Below are positions 43,009 to 51,955 of a stretch of 64,000 bases of DNA, piece after piece. The DNA is taken from contig NZ_FOYW01000001.1 in assembly GCF_900115285.1 (NCBI RefSeq), forward strand, positions 472,376-536,375. Reading direction: 5' to 3'. Under the pieces are notes generated by a model. That model was not told where the DNA came from. It saw nothing but the letters and a program-made list of their open reading frames with translations, and did not search any database. The stretch is from Marinobacter daqiaonensis. Its GTDB lineage: Bacteria > Pseudomonadota > Gammaproteobacteria > Pseudomonadales > Oleiphilaceae. The translations under genes and the position numbers were made by a program. Within the stretch, counting starts at the first letter, position 1. Each line of letters opens with the position of its first letter.

Positions 43009-43731
43009 ATGCTGATGGAACGTAATGAATTTCGTGCTGAACTGAACCGTACTCTCCAGCACAACCTGACCCTGAGCCACCCGCTCTTCGCCCTGCTCCT
43101 GAATGCCGATAACCCGGACATCCACCTGCTCCGGAAAGTGGCGCTACAGGGCTACCAGCTTACCCGGCACTTCCTGACCTACATAGAGCATCTGTTTTTC
43201 TTCTGCCCGTTGCCGAAGCACAAGCGCCACCTGCTGTTCAACATGTTCGAGGAAGAAACCGGCCGGCTCTCCCGCACCAAGAACCACGTCCACCTCATGG
43301 AGGACTTCCTGCGTGCCCTGGGCATCAGCGACCAGGAGCGGGACAAGGTGACTGCCCTGCCCGCCACCCAGGAGCTGATCGATTACCGCATGGACGCCTG
43401 CACCAACCCGGAGCGCTATCACATCGGCGCGGCGGCGGTACTGGTTGCCAGCGAAGGGCAGAATCTCGAGACCCTGGGTGAAGATGCGAGGCACACGATT
43501 CTGGGCCGGGTATTCGGGCTTCAGGAAAAAGATCTGCTGTTCTTTTCCGTTCATCAGAAGGAGGATGTGGCCCACGTCCGGCAGGGTCTGGACCTGGTCG
43601 CCGATCTCTGTACCACGGCGGCCATGCAGAAAGAGGCGCTGTTTGCGGTGAACCATACCTGCCGGCTTTTCTATGGCATGTACGAGGGCATCTACCAGAC
43701 CCTCGGACAGCCGGAACAGGCTCATGTCTGA
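43009..43731 (+). CDS. Haem-oxygenase-like diiron oxidase/oxygenase (HDO) family protein
   Basis: A 240-residue all-helical protein of the TenA/PqqC-like, 'iron-containing redox enzyme' superfamily. A full diiron ligand set can be read: one of E81-E83 in FEEETG, H93 in NHVHLMEDFLRALG, E149 in VASEGQ, and H182-D186-H189 in HQKEDVAHVRQG (H-x3-D-x2-H). This fits HDO enzymes (UndA, BesC, SznF type) rather than cofactor-free PqqC. Such enzymes cleave or oxygenate amino or fatty acids. It overlaps the MFS gene by eight bases. AAGGAACCGAG precedes the start. The reaction is unknown. Confidence 0.8.
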   Translation: MLMERNEFRAELNRTLQHNLTLSHPLFALLLNADNPDIHLLRKVALQGYQLTRHFLTYIEHLFFFCPLPKHKRHLLFNMFEEETGRLSRTKNHVHLMEDFLRALGISDQERDKVTALPATQELIDYRMDACTNPERYHIGAAAVLVASEGQNLETLGEDARHTILGRVFGLQEKDLLFFSVHQKEDVAHVRQGLDLVADLCTTAAMQKEALFAVNHTCRLFYGMYEGIYQTLGQPEQAHV

Positions 43732-45034
43732 CGCCATCCCATCCGCAAACGCCTCCCGGCAACTATGGGGGGTCGTTGCCGTCGGCTTTGGCGTTATGTT
43801 CCTCAGTTCGTCCATCAAGGGCGCCTACCAGGTCTATTTCCGGGACCTGGCAGACCTGTTCGATCTGGGGCGCGGCCAGTTCGCCCTGAGCGGGGCGCTG
43901 TTCGGTCTCTGCCTTGGTGTGGTTTCACCGCTGGTGGGCACCATTTGTGATCGCTACGGTCCCTACCGGTCGATGATCTCCGGCGCCCTGGTAGCGGCAC
44001 TGGCGTTTGTGTTGCTGGGAGTCTTCCAGAACTTCCCGCTGTTCCTGATCGCCTACGGCGTGCTTGCAGCCTACGCCCTGGCGGCCATGACCTTCGTGCC
44101 GATGGGGGTCTGGATCGACAGCGTCTTCGCCGAGCGCCACAAGGGGCTGGCCTATGCCGCGGTCAGCAACGGGGTGGCCATCGGCTTTATTGTGCTGTCG
44201 CCACTTTGGGTCTGGCTGAACACCTGGCTCCACTGGTCGGCCCTGGCGCTGGCCATCGGCTTCGGCTTCCTGATGGCCGTGGCCGCGCCCCTACACTGGG
44301 CGGCCCGTCATCTCCCTGTCGACAGGCCGTCGGATACCAGTGGCCGGCCATCCGGTCGGCCGGTGGCCGGCATCCTGGCGGAGCTTCACCAGCCCCTGTT
44401 CATTCTGCTGGCCATCAGTTTCGCCGGATGCGGCTCTTCCATGGCCTTCATCGATCTGCACTTCGTCCCCCTGGTGCAGGAAACGCCGGTCACCGCCCAC
44501 CAGGACACCTCCACGGTGCTTGCCCTGTCCCTGAGCATTCTGGGTGTTTTCGAGCTCGCCGGCGCGATGGCGGCGGGTTACCTGGCGGGCAAGGTCCAAC
44601 CCGCCATGCTGCTGGCGCTCCTGTACGGCGTGAGGGCCCTGATCCTGACCTGGCTCGCCGTCTCTCCCAGCAGCGTGACCTTTGTGGTGTTCGCGGCGGT
44701 CTTCGGGGCAACCTATATGGGCACGGTGATTCTGACGTCGCTGCTGTGTCTCCGACTCTATGGCCCGGCAATCAAAGGCCGGATGTTCGGCCTGCTTTTC
44801 ACCGTCCACCAACTCGCGGTCTTTGGCACCGCCTGGGCTGGCGGACTGGCCAGGGACATCACTGGCAGCTACATGCTCACCACCCTCGGCGTTGCGGCTT
44901 TCTGTACACTGTCGGTGGTCGCCGCCATTGTCCTGCTTGCCGTCGCGCAGAAGGCAGAAAACGATACCGCTGAACAGGCGCCGGACCCGATCGCCAGTGC
45001 GGGTATGCCCGGCGGCCAGGGGCAGGGACACTGA
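43724..45034 (+). CDS. MFS transporter
   Basis: A 436-residue major facilitator carrier with about 12 helices and two homologous halves. Motif-A-like DRYGPYRSMISGALVAAL follows helix 2, with a central hydrophilic loop near SDTSGRPSGRPVAGI. Overall pattern resembles monocarboxylate/oxalate-type MFS members. It may export the product of the surrounding enzymes or import their substrate. The ATG overlaps the diiron gene and has GGAACAGG before it; the longer upstream frame is inside that gene and was rejected. Confidence 0.85.
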   Translation: MSDAIPSANASRQLWGVVAVGFGVMFLSSSIKGAYQVYFRDLADLFDLGRGQFALSGALFGLCLGVVSPLVGTICDRYGPYRSMISGALVAALAFVLLGVFQNFPLFLIAYGVLAAYALAAMTFVPMGVWIDSVFAERHKGLAYAAVSNGVAIGFIVLSPLWVWLNTWLHWSALALAIGFGFLMAVAAPLHWAARHLPVDRPSDTSGRPSGRPVAGILAELHQPLFILLAISFAGCGSSMAFIDLHFVPLVQETPVTAHQDTSTVLALSLSILGVFELAGAMAAGYLAGKVQPAMLLALLYGVRALILTWLAVSPSSVTFVVFAAVFGATYMGTVILTSLLCLRLYGPAIKGRMFGLLFTVHQLAVFGTAWAGGLARDITGSYMLTTLGVAAFCTLSVVAAIVLLAVAQKAENDTAEQAPDPIASAGMPGGQGQGH

Positions 45035-45114
45035 TGCCCCCGCAGACACAATACCTGACCGGCCCGGCACAAGTAGGGCCCGTTCATACGGAGCATCGAC
45101 CACAAGGAGACGTC

Positions 45115-46308
45115 ATGCCATCGCACAATAACCTCACCCAGGCACTTCACTGCACGAGGGCCAACGGCGACGACGCCCACGCCGCTCCCATCTGGATGAC
45201 TTCCGCCTATGATTTTGATTCCGCTGAGCAGGCCAGCGACCGCTTCAACAATCTATGTCCGGGCAATATCTACAGCAGGTTCACCAACCCCTCCGTGAGC
45301 GATTTCGAGCGCCGTCTCGCGATTCTTGAACACGGTGAGGAAGCTGTCGGCACCGCATCCGGCATGGGCGCGTACCTGGCACTGGCGATGGCGTTTCTGG
45401 GCCAGGGTGACCACGTTCTCCTGGGCGCCGGCATGTTCGGCTCCACGGCGCACCTGTTCCGACAGTATCTGGGACAGTTCGGTGTCGAGAGCCAGACTCT
45501 GCCAGTGGGCCATACCAGCCTGTGGGCGCAGTCCATTCGCCCCAATACCAGGATGCTGATTCTGGAGACGCCGCTGAACCCCACGATGGAGGTGGCGGAT
45601 ATCGCGGCCCTGTCGGTGATTGCCCGGGACAACGGTGTCCTGCTGGTCGTGGACAATACTGTCCTCTCTCCCATATGCCAACAACCGCTACGCTTCGGCG
45701 CAGACCTGGTGGTGCAGTCCGCGGGCAAGTTTATCGACGGTCAGGGCCGGTGTGTCGGAGGAGCCCTGGTGGGTGATTCCCAGCGGATCCAGTCGGTGCG
45801 GGGCGTGCTGAGAAGCGCGGGCATGTGCATGAGCCCCTTCAATGCCTGGGTCCTTGCCGCCAGCCTGGAGACACTCCATGCCCGCATGCGCCTGCACGAG
45901 ATCAATGCCCGGCAACTGTGCTGCTGGCTCGAACGCCATCCGATGGTGACGGCCGTGCATTATACCGGCCTCCCCGGGCGGCCCGACGAGACCCTGATTG
46001 CCCGCCAGCAAACCGGTCATGGCGCCCTGATCAGCGTCGACATCAAGGGTGGCCAGCCTGCTGCCTGGGCGTTTATCAATGCCCTGCGCCTGGTTGCCCG
46101 GTGCACCAATATCGGCGATGCCCGCACCATGGTCACCCATCCCTGGTCCACCACCCACTGTCGATACACCCCCGATGAAAAAACCGCGAGCGGAATCGGT
46201 CCGGGGCTGGTCCGCTTCTCGGTAGGCCTTGAACCACCGGAAGACGTCATCGGCGACATCGAGCAGGCCCTGGCCCAGGCGTCCCAAACCCAGAGGAAAA
46301 CCGCATGA
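45115..46308 (+). CDS. Cys/Met-metabolism PLP enzyme (MetZ-like, gamma-elimination/replacement)
   Basis: A 397-residue fold-type I PLP enzyme related to O-succinylhomoserine sulfhydrylase and cystathionine synthases. AAPIWMTSAYDFDSAEQA, YSRFTNPSVSDFERRLA and GMGAYLALAMAFL are typical, and the PLP-Lys lies in VVQSAGKFIDGQGRCVGG. The usual motif is SATK[YF]-x-DG[HQ], so Thr is replaced by Gly just before the lysine. The C-terminal THPWSTTHCRY and GLVRFSVGLE bind the substrate carboxylate. The ATG at 45115 has AAGGAG five bases upstream. The role may be biosynthetic for methionine or for a specialised sulfur amino acid. Confidence 0.88.
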   Translation: MPSHNNLTQALHCTRANGDDAHAAPIWMTSAYDFDSAEQASDRFNNLCPGNIYSRFTNPSVSDFERRLAILEHGEEAVGTASGMGAYLALAMAFLGQGDHVLLGAGMFGSTAHLFRQYLGQFGVESQTLPVGHTSLWAQSIRPNTRMLILETPLNPTMEVADIAALSVIARDNGVLLVVDNTVLSPICQQPLRFGADLVVQSAGKFIDGQGRCVGGALVGDSQRIQSVRGVLRSAGMCMSPFNAWVLAASLETLHARMRLHEINARQLCCWLERHPMVTAVHYTGLPGRPDETLIARQQTGHGALISVDIKGGQPAAWAFINALRLVARCTNIGDARTMVTHPWSTTHCRYTPDEKTASGIGPGLVRFSVGLEPPEDVIGDIEQALAQASQTQRKTA

Positions 46309-47183
46309 TCCGATTGATACATCTTTGGACCCTGTTGCTGGCGCTCTCAACCACAGCGGTTGCCGATGAAACATCCGCAACGCCCTGGCCCTGGAACTAC
46401 CGGTTCGTCGCCTTCCCGGTACCGGGGCTCGACTCGCCGGTGGCCGGGCGTCTCAGTTTCCCGGCTACGGTGGAGACGGCTGTACCCGCGGTCATCATCG
46501 CCCATGGCTCCGGGGGCGTGGATGCCAGGGGCCCGCTGTACGCGAGGCGACTCAATGAGGCAGGCATCGCCACCCTGGAAATCGACATGTGGTCCGCCCG
46601 GGGCATGAACGGTGGCCTTGACCGTCCGACCCATGTCCGGGAGACATTCCCGGATGCCCGCGCCGCCCGTGATTACCTGGCCTCCCTGAGCGACATCCGC
46701 GGCGAGCGTATCGGCCTGATGGGCTTTTCCTGGGGTGGGGTGATGGCCATGCTCAGCGCTGGCGGGACGGAAGCCGATCCCGGGGGGTTCGACGCGCTGG
46801 TTGCCCTTTATCCGGTGTGCTGGGGATACAACCGGGTGCCCGGATACGAGCTTGAGGCCATCGCCGTCGACGACCTGCTGATCATCGCCGGAACCCAGGA
46901 CGACTACGATGGCCGGGATGACTGCGACAGGCTGGTGTCTTCGCTTCCGGAACAGGATCGGCGCAAGGTTGAGTTACTGGTACTCAACGAGGCCACTCAT
47001 GCCTTCGACCAGCGCGCACCGGCAACCACCTTCAATGACCCCTATGCTCACCGGGGCAAGGGGGGCGATGTGGCCATACGGTACAATCCCGCCGCGACCA
47101 AACATGCGCTGTCCCGGGTGACCACGTTCTTTTCCGAGAACCTTTCCGGGACACCTGGTCAGAAACAGGCAGATGCTCATTAG
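46305..47183 (+). CDS. Exported dienelactone-hydrolase-like alpha/beta hydrolase
   Basis: A 292-residue alpha/beta hydrolase with a signal peptide (about 1-20, ending TAVADE). The catalytic Ser lies in LMGFSWGGVMAML, the acid in GTQDDYDGRDD and the His in EATHAFDQRAP. AHGSGGVDARGPLY forms the oxyanion region. It is periplasmic by prediction, so it is likely to act on an imported or exported ester or lactone. A four-base overlap with the PLP enzyme gene puts it in the same operon, and the GlxA-type gene converges on it seven bases away. Confidence 0.85.
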   Translation: MIRLIHLWTLLLALSTTAVADETSATPWPWNYRFVAFPVPGLDSPVAGRLSFPATVETAVPAVIIAHGSGGVDARGPLYARRLNEAGIATLEIDMWSARGMNGGLDRPTHVRETFPDARAARDYLASLSDIRGERIGLMGFSWGGVMAMLSAGGTEADPGGFDALVALYPVCWGYNRVPGYELEAIAVDDLLIIAGTQDDYDGRDDCDRLVSSLPEQDRRKVELLVLNEATHAFDQRAPATTFNDPYAHRGKGGDVAIRYNPAATKHALSRVTTFFSENLSGTPGQKQADAH

Positions 47184-47190
47184 TGTCCCG

Positions 47191-48171
47191 CTATGGGGCG
47201 TCGGGCCGCCTGCCCTCCTGCTCCCGGGGATGCCCCCTGAGGAGGCTCGGCGCGGTGTCGTATTTCCGCATCCAGGCCTCCCGGAAGGCCCGGGTACTCT
47301 GGAAGCCGGACTTTTCCGCTACCAGCTCGATGGAGTCCCGTCCATCGGCCAGCAGCTCTCTCGCCTTTTCCAGTCGCAGAGCGGTCAGGTAACCCTTGAT
47401 GGAGATGCCCGTGCTGGCCTTGAAAAGACGCTGCAGGTGTCTCGTTGAGACCCGGTGGGCCGCCGCCAGACCGGAGACTGTCAGCGGCTCCCGGAAAGCC
47501 CGCACCATGTGGTCCTGCACCTCATGGATCAGCGGACTGACGTGATTGTGGTGCCGGAGATGCTCGGAAATCTGGGGATCCTCCCCCATCCGGCGGTTAT
47601 GCACCACCAGTTCCCTGGCAGTGTCGATTGCCACCCGGCAGCCCCGAAGGCGGGCGATGAGATATAGGGTCAGGTCGATACCCGCGGTCACCCCCGCTGA
47701 CGTCAACAGGTTGCCATCTTCCACGAAAATGCGTTCGCGGGTCACCCTCGCTTTTGGAAACGCCTCGTTCAGTGCCTGCAGCAGTCGATGATGGGTGGTA
47801 CATTGGCGGTCGTCCAGCAGGCCCGCCTCCCCCAGAACGAAAGTCCCTGTACAGATTCCCACCAGGGTTGCACCCAATCTGTCCGCGCGATTCAGCCAGT
47901 CAGTCAGCCGGCTGTCCCGGGCCGCAGCCATAACCTGAGGCGTCAGTTTCATACCACAGACGAAAATCAGGCTATCGGCGGTGACGGTCTCCGGCAATGG
48001 CTCGACATTTCCGATTGCTGGCCCCTGCCAGCAATTGACTGAGGCCCCGAGGCCCACGAAACGCGGTCGGAAAAAGCCTCCGTGAAGCTCATTACACTCA
48101 TGGATAGCCTGCACCGGGCCTGCCATGTCAAGCAGATGAACGTCCGGAAGCAGCAGGAAATAAACATCCAT
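47191..48171 (-). CDS. GlxA-family transcriptional regulator (DJ-1/PfpI + AraC HTH)
   Basis: A 326-residue regulator. Residues 1-185 form a class I glutamine-amidotransferase-like (DJ-1/PfpI) domain that opens FLLLPDVHLLDMAGPVQA and holds GTFVLGEAGLLDDRQCTTHH. Residues about 220-320 are an AraC-type double helix-turn-helix with LAAAHRVSTRHLQRLFKASTG and AEKSGFQSTRAFREAW. Related regulators control catabolism of quaternary amines and amino acids. It faces the diiron/PLP operon tail to tail and diverges from the TRAP genes, so either could be a target. AAAGGAG precedes the ATG. Confidence 0.9.
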   Translation of the reverse strand: MDVYFLLLPDVHLLDMAGPVQAIHECNELHGGFFRPRFVGLGASVNCWQGPAIGNVEPLPETVTADSLIFVCGMKLTPQVMAAARDSRLTDWLNRADRLGATLVGICTGTFVLGEAGLLDDRQCTTHHRLLQALNEAFPKARVTRERIFVEDGNLLTSAGVTAGIDLTLYLIARLRGCRVAIDTARELVVHNRRMGEDPQISEHLRHHNHVSPLIHEVQDHMVRAFREPLTVSGLAAAHRVSTRHLQRLFKASTGISIKGYLTALRLEKARELLADGRDSIELVAEKSGFQSTRAFREAWMRKYDTAPSLLRGHPREQEGRRPDAP

Positions 48172-48367
48172 GTCGGCTCCTTTTGTTTGAGTAAAGGGGG
48201 CGGTTTTCTTGCCTTATTATCAATGTTTTGCCAGTCTAAAAAAGCATTAACGCAAAAAACCGCGGCGAGCTCCGGGGCATTCCTACCCGGGGTCGGGGCC
48301 CATTTTTATAATAATAAAGCCGGTCAGAGCCCAGCCGTACCTCTTGAGGACGATGGAGAAGAAAGGC

Positions 48368-49399
48368 ATGAACAAGAGCACAACTTTACGCAAGATCACT
48401 GGCGCATCCTGCCTCACCCTGGCTGCAGCCATCGGCGCAACCAGTGTGGCCAACGCCGCCAACTGGCGGTATGCCCACGAGGAGTATGATGGTGATGTGC
48501 AGGACGTGTACGCCGAGCACTTCAAGGATTACGTGGAGGAGAACTCCGACCACACCATCCAGATTTTCGAATTCGGTCAGCTGGGTGAATCCGACGACAT
48601 CATGGAGCAGACCCAGAACGGGATTCTGCAGTTCGTCAACCAGTCTCCCGGCTTCACCGGTTCGCTGATTCCGGAAGCCCAGATTTTCTTCATACCCTAT
48701 CTGATGCCCACGGACATGGACACGGTCGTCGAGTTCTTCCGGGAGAGTGAAGCCATCAACGAGATGTTCCCCAAGCTCTACGCGGATGCTGGTCTCGAGC
48801 TTCTTCAGATGTATCCGGAAGGGGAAATGGTGATCACCCTTGACGAGCCGGTGACTTCTCCGGAAGGGATGAAGAACAAGAAGATCCGGGTCATGACCAA
48901 CCCCCTGCTGTCGGCCACTTACGAGGCCTTCGGTGCCACGCCCACACCCCTGCCCTGGGGCGAGGTATACGGCGCCCTGCAGACCAATATGATCGATGGC
49001 CAGGAGAACCCCATCTTCTGGATCGAGTCAGGTGGTCTCTACGAGGTCTCTCCGAACCTGGTCTTCACCGGTCACGGCTGGTTCACCACCGCCATCATGG
49101 CCAACAAGGACTTCTATGACGGCCTCTCCGATGAAGACCAGAAGCTGGTCAGGGACGCGTCCGACTACGCCTTCGAGAAGATCATTGTCCACATCGACGG
49201 CCTCGCGGATGAGTCCCTTGAGGAAATCAAGAAAGCCAGCGACAAGGTAACGGTGACCCGCCTGAACGAGGAGCAGATTGAAGCTTTCCGCAAGCGTGCG
49301 CCCAAGGTCGAGGAAGCCTTCATTGACATGACTGGCGAAAGCGGCAAGGAGCTGCTTGAGCAGTTCAAGGAAGACCTGAAGGAAGTCCAGAAGGACTGA
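48368..49399 (+). CDS. teaA: TRAP substrate-binding protein, TeaA-like (ectoine/hydroxyectoine)
   Basis: A 343-residue periplasmic DctP-type solute receptor. Signal peptide to about residue 30 (ANA cut). In mature numbering the residues known to bind ectoine in Halomonas TeaA appear at the same positions: E9, F66, R144, W167, N184, W188 and F209. This ligand set is recalled from the TeaA structure and not re-checked. Import of ectoine fits a salt-adapted organism. The ATG follows AGAAAGGC; an ATG 24 bases upstream is less likely. A 16-bp hairpin separates it from the permease genes. Confidence 0.85.
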   Translation: MNKSTTLRKITGASCLTLAAAIGATSVANAANWRYAHEEYDGDVQDVYAEHFKDYVEENSDHTIQIFEFGQLGESDDIMEQTQNGILQFVNQSPGFTGSLIPEAQIFFIPYLMPTDMDTVVEFFRESEAINEMFPKLYADAGLELLQMYPEGEMVITLDEPVTSPEGMKNKKIRVMTNPLLSATYEAFGATPTPLPWGEVYGALQTNMIDGQENPIFWIESGGLYEVSPNLVFTGHGWFTTAIMANKDFYDGLSDEDQKLVRDASDYAFEKIIVHIDGLADESLEEIKKASDKVTVTRLNEEQIEAFRKRAPKVEEAFIDMTGESGKELLEQFKEDLKEVQKD

Positions 49400-49407
49400 A
49401 TCAGGCA

Positions 49408-49441
49408 ACGCCTGGGGCAGAGCAGGCTCTGCCCCAGGCGT
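49408..49441 (+). other. Intercistronic mRNA hairpin between teaA and teaB
   Basis: ACGCCTGGGGCAGAGC pairs perfectly with GCTCTGCCCCAGGCGT across a two-base gap. There is no T tract, so it is unlikely to be a full terminator. It may protect the receptor mRNA and lower permease expression, a common layout in binding-protein transporters. Confidence 0.75.
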
Positions 49442-49475
49442 ACCTCCCCGCGGTTGACCAAATGGAGTTCTCATC

Positions 49476-50066
49476 ATGACCAATTCAGCCACTGAACCGG
49501 ATGAGGCGGAAGGCTACGCTTCCGGACTGCCCGGCGTGCTGGGTGTTATTGACCTCGCGATTGCGAAGGTAGAGGCGTTCATGCTGGCCGCGGGCGTTCT
49601 GCTGATGGCGCTGAACACCTGTATCAACGTCATCGCCCGCTTTGTATTCGGTGAGGGTCTTTTCTTTTCCGGTGAGATCAACCGGATCCTCATCATTCTG
49701 ATCACCTTCGCCGGCATCGGTTACGCGGCCCGCCACGGCCGTCACATCCGCATGTCCGCGATTTACGACACCCTGCCCCCCAAGGGGCGCAAGGCACTGA
49801 TGATCTTCATCTCCCTGTTCACCGCCGCGATGATGTTCTTCATCTGCTACTACTCGGTGGAATACATTCTCAATCTCTACGCCCGGGGCCGGGTCCTGCC
49901 GGCATTGGGAATTCCGATCTGGACCATTTATGTCTGGGTGCCGGTTGGCACCGCCATCACTGGCATCCAGTATGTGCTGACGGCAATCCGTAACCTGACT
50001 GCCCGCGATGTCTATATTTCCACGGCCGTGCTGGACGGGTACACCGACAACGAGTCAGAAGTCTGA
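49476..50066 (+). CDS. teaB: TRAP transporter small permease, TeaB-like
   Basis: DctQ-type four-helix subunit, 196 residues. The first helix is [30 protein letters not shown], and [21 protein letters not shown] is the conserved loop after helix 2. It scaffolds the large permease in a sodium-driven tripartite transporter. Family identity is firm, and TeaB naming follows from the receptor and the Usp partner downstream. Confidence 0.9.
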   Translation: MTNSATEPDEAEGYASGLPGVLGVIDLAIAKVEAFMLAAGVLLMALNTCINVIARFVFGEGLFFSGEINRILIILITFAGIGYAARHGRHIRMSAIYDTLPPKGRKALMIFISLFTAAMMFFICYYSVEYILNLYARGRVLPALGIPIWTIYVWVPVGTAITGIQYVLTAIRNLTARDVYISTAVLDGYTDNESEV

Positions 50067-50096
50067 CCATCGGAAGAACGAAAAAAGGAACAAGAA

Positions 50097-51380
50097 ATGG
50101 CTACCACGCTGATAGTGATCATGATCGTGCTGCTTCTGCTTGGCTTTCCGATGATGATCCCGCTTCTCACCGCTGCGGTGGTCGGCTTCTACACCATGTT
50201 CGATGGCTTCGGCCAGATGACCACACTGATCCAGCAGATGATGGGGGGCATCCGCCCCGCTTCCCTGATTGCCGTTCCCATGTTCATCCTGGCAGCCGAC
50301 ATCATGACCCGGGGCCAGTCCGCCGACCGGCTGATCAACATGGTCATGGCGTTCATCGGTCATATCAAAGGCGGCCTGGCAATCAGTACCGCCACCTCCT
50401 GCACCCTGTTCGGGGCGGTTTCCGGCTCCACCCAGGCCACCGTGGTGGCGGTTGGCTCACCCCTGCGGCCAAAACTGCTCAAGGCCGGCTACTCGGATTC
50501 CTTTACCCTGGCTCTGATCATCAATGCCAGTGACATTGCCTTCCTGATACCCCCCAGTATCGGGATGATCATCTACGGGGTCATCTCTGAAACCTCCATT
50601 GCAGAGCTGTTCATCGCCGGGATTGGTCCCGGGGTCATGATCCTGATCATGTTCTCCCTGTACAGCCTGATCTACGCCTACGTCAACAAGGTTCCCACCG
50701 AGACCCGGTCCACTTGGACGGAGCGCATGCGTTCGGTCCAGCAGGCGCTCTGGCCCCTGTTCTTTCCTGTTATCATCGTCGGCGGTATCTACGGGGGCAT
50801 TTTCAGCCCCACCGAGGCCGCTGCGGTCTGCGTGCTCTACGCCCTTTTGCTGGAATTCGTGATCTTCCGGTCACTGAAGGTGATGGATATCCACCGGATC
50901 GCCAAGTCCACGGGTCTGATCACTGCAGTGGTCTTCATACTGGTTGCCGCGGGTAACGGTTTCTCCTGGATCATTTCCTTTGCCCAGATTCCCCAGGCCA
51001 TCCTGGAGGCTGTGGGGGTCAATGATGCAGGCCCGGTCGGGGTTCTCGTCGCCATCTGCATCTCGTTCTTCATTGCCTGCATGTTCGTGGATCCCATCGT
51101 GGTTATTCTGGTGCTGACGCCCATATTCGCACCGGCGATCCAGGCCACGGGGCTGGATCCCGTGCTGGTGGGTGTTCTGATCACCCTTCAGGTCGCGATC
51201 GGCTCAGCCACACCGCCCTTCGGCTGCGACATCTTCACGGCAATCGCGATCTTCAAGCGGCCCTATTGGGAGGTCATCCGGGGAACACCACCCTTCATCT
51301 TTATGCTGATCCTTGCGGCTGCCCTTATCATTGCGTTCCCGCAAATCGCCCTGTTCCTCAGGGACATGGCATTCCGTTAA
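50097..51380 (+). CDS. teaC: TRAP transporter large permease, TeaC-like
   Basis: DctM-type channel subunit of 427 residues with about 12 helices. Characteristic stretches are IPMFILAADIMTRG-like PMFILAADIMTRGQSADRLI, SGSTQATVVAVGS, NASDIAFLIPPSIGMIIYG and GVLITLQVAIGSATPPFGCDIF. It moves the solute in symport with sodium. AAAAAGGAACAAGAA precedes the ATG, and the gene lies 30 bases from teaB. Confidence 0.93.
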   Translation: MATTLIVIMIVLLLLGFPMMIPLLTAAVVGFYTMFDGFGQMTTLIQQMMGGIRPASLIAVPMFILAADIMTRGQSADRLINMVMAFIGHIKGGLAISTATSCTLFGAVSGSTQATVVAVGSPLRPKLLKAGYSDSFTLALIINASDIAFLIPPSIGMIIYGVISETSIAELFIAGIGPGVMILIMFSLYSLIYAYVNKVPTETRSTWTERMRSVQQALWPLFFPVIIVGGIYGGIFSPTEAAAVCVLYALLLEFVIFRSLKVMDIHRIAKSTGLITAVVFILVAAGNGFSWIISFAQIPQAILEAVGVNDAGPVGVLVAICISFFIACMFVDPIVVILVLTPIFAPAIQATGLDPVLVGVLITLQVAIGSATPPFGCDIFTAIAIFKRPYWEVIRGTPPFIFMLILAAALIIAFPQIALFLRDMAFR

Positions 51381-51438
51381 CGATAAAGGGGCCCCAGGGC
51401 CCCATGAAATGACGCGGTCCGGCGTTGAGGAGGTGAAC

Positions 51439-51879
51439 ATGTTCAAGCGAATCCTGGTAGCCGTGGACGGCTCGAAGTCCGCCCTCGACGCACTGAAACA
51501 GGCGGTTGAGCTGCAAAAGCTCAGCCAGTCTGAGCTCTACATCATCTGCGTCTATAAGCACCACAGCCTGTTCTCGGCCTCTCTCTCCATCGCGCGACCG
51601 GAGGAGCTGCGGATTCCAGACGAGGCCCTGTCGCAATATGCCCGCGATGTGGTTGAGCACGCCAAGGCAATCGCCGTAGAAAACGGCGCCCCCACGGTCA
51701 AGGGCTATACAGACAGCGGCCGACCGTCAAAGACCATTGTCGAATTTGCATCCAAACACGATATCGACCTGATAGTTCTGGGTGCTCGTGGCACTCACGG
51801 TGCAAAAGATGGCATACTGCTGGGCAGTGTATCGCAGCGGGTCGCAGGCATGGCCAAATGCCCCATACTGTTGGTCTGA
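51439..51879 (+). CDS. teaD: Universal stress protein A family, TeaD-like
   Basis: A 146-residue UspA-fold protein: MFKRILVAVDGSKSALDALKQAV, then DLIVLGARGTHGAKDGILLGSVSQRV, the ATP-phosphate loop. The loop reads G-x2-G-x10-G-S, one residue longer than the common G-x2-G-x9-G-S. In Halomonas, TeaD binds ATP and modulates TeaABC uptake, and the same gene order is seen here. GAGGAGG lies six bases before the ATG at 51439; the upstream part of the frame overlaps teaC and is not used. Confidence 0.88.
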   Translation: MFKRILVAVDGSKSALDALKQAVELQKLSQSELYIICVYKHHSLFSASLSIARPEELRIPDEALSQYARDVVEHAKAIAVENGAPTVKGYTDSGRPSKTIVEFASKHDIDLIVLGARGTHGAKDGILLGSVSQRVAGMAKCPILLV

Positions 51880-51955
51880 GCCTTGATTCCGGTGATATCG
51901 ACCGCATATTCGAGCCCATAGGGATCACGATCCCCACACCATTCGGAGATGCGTC

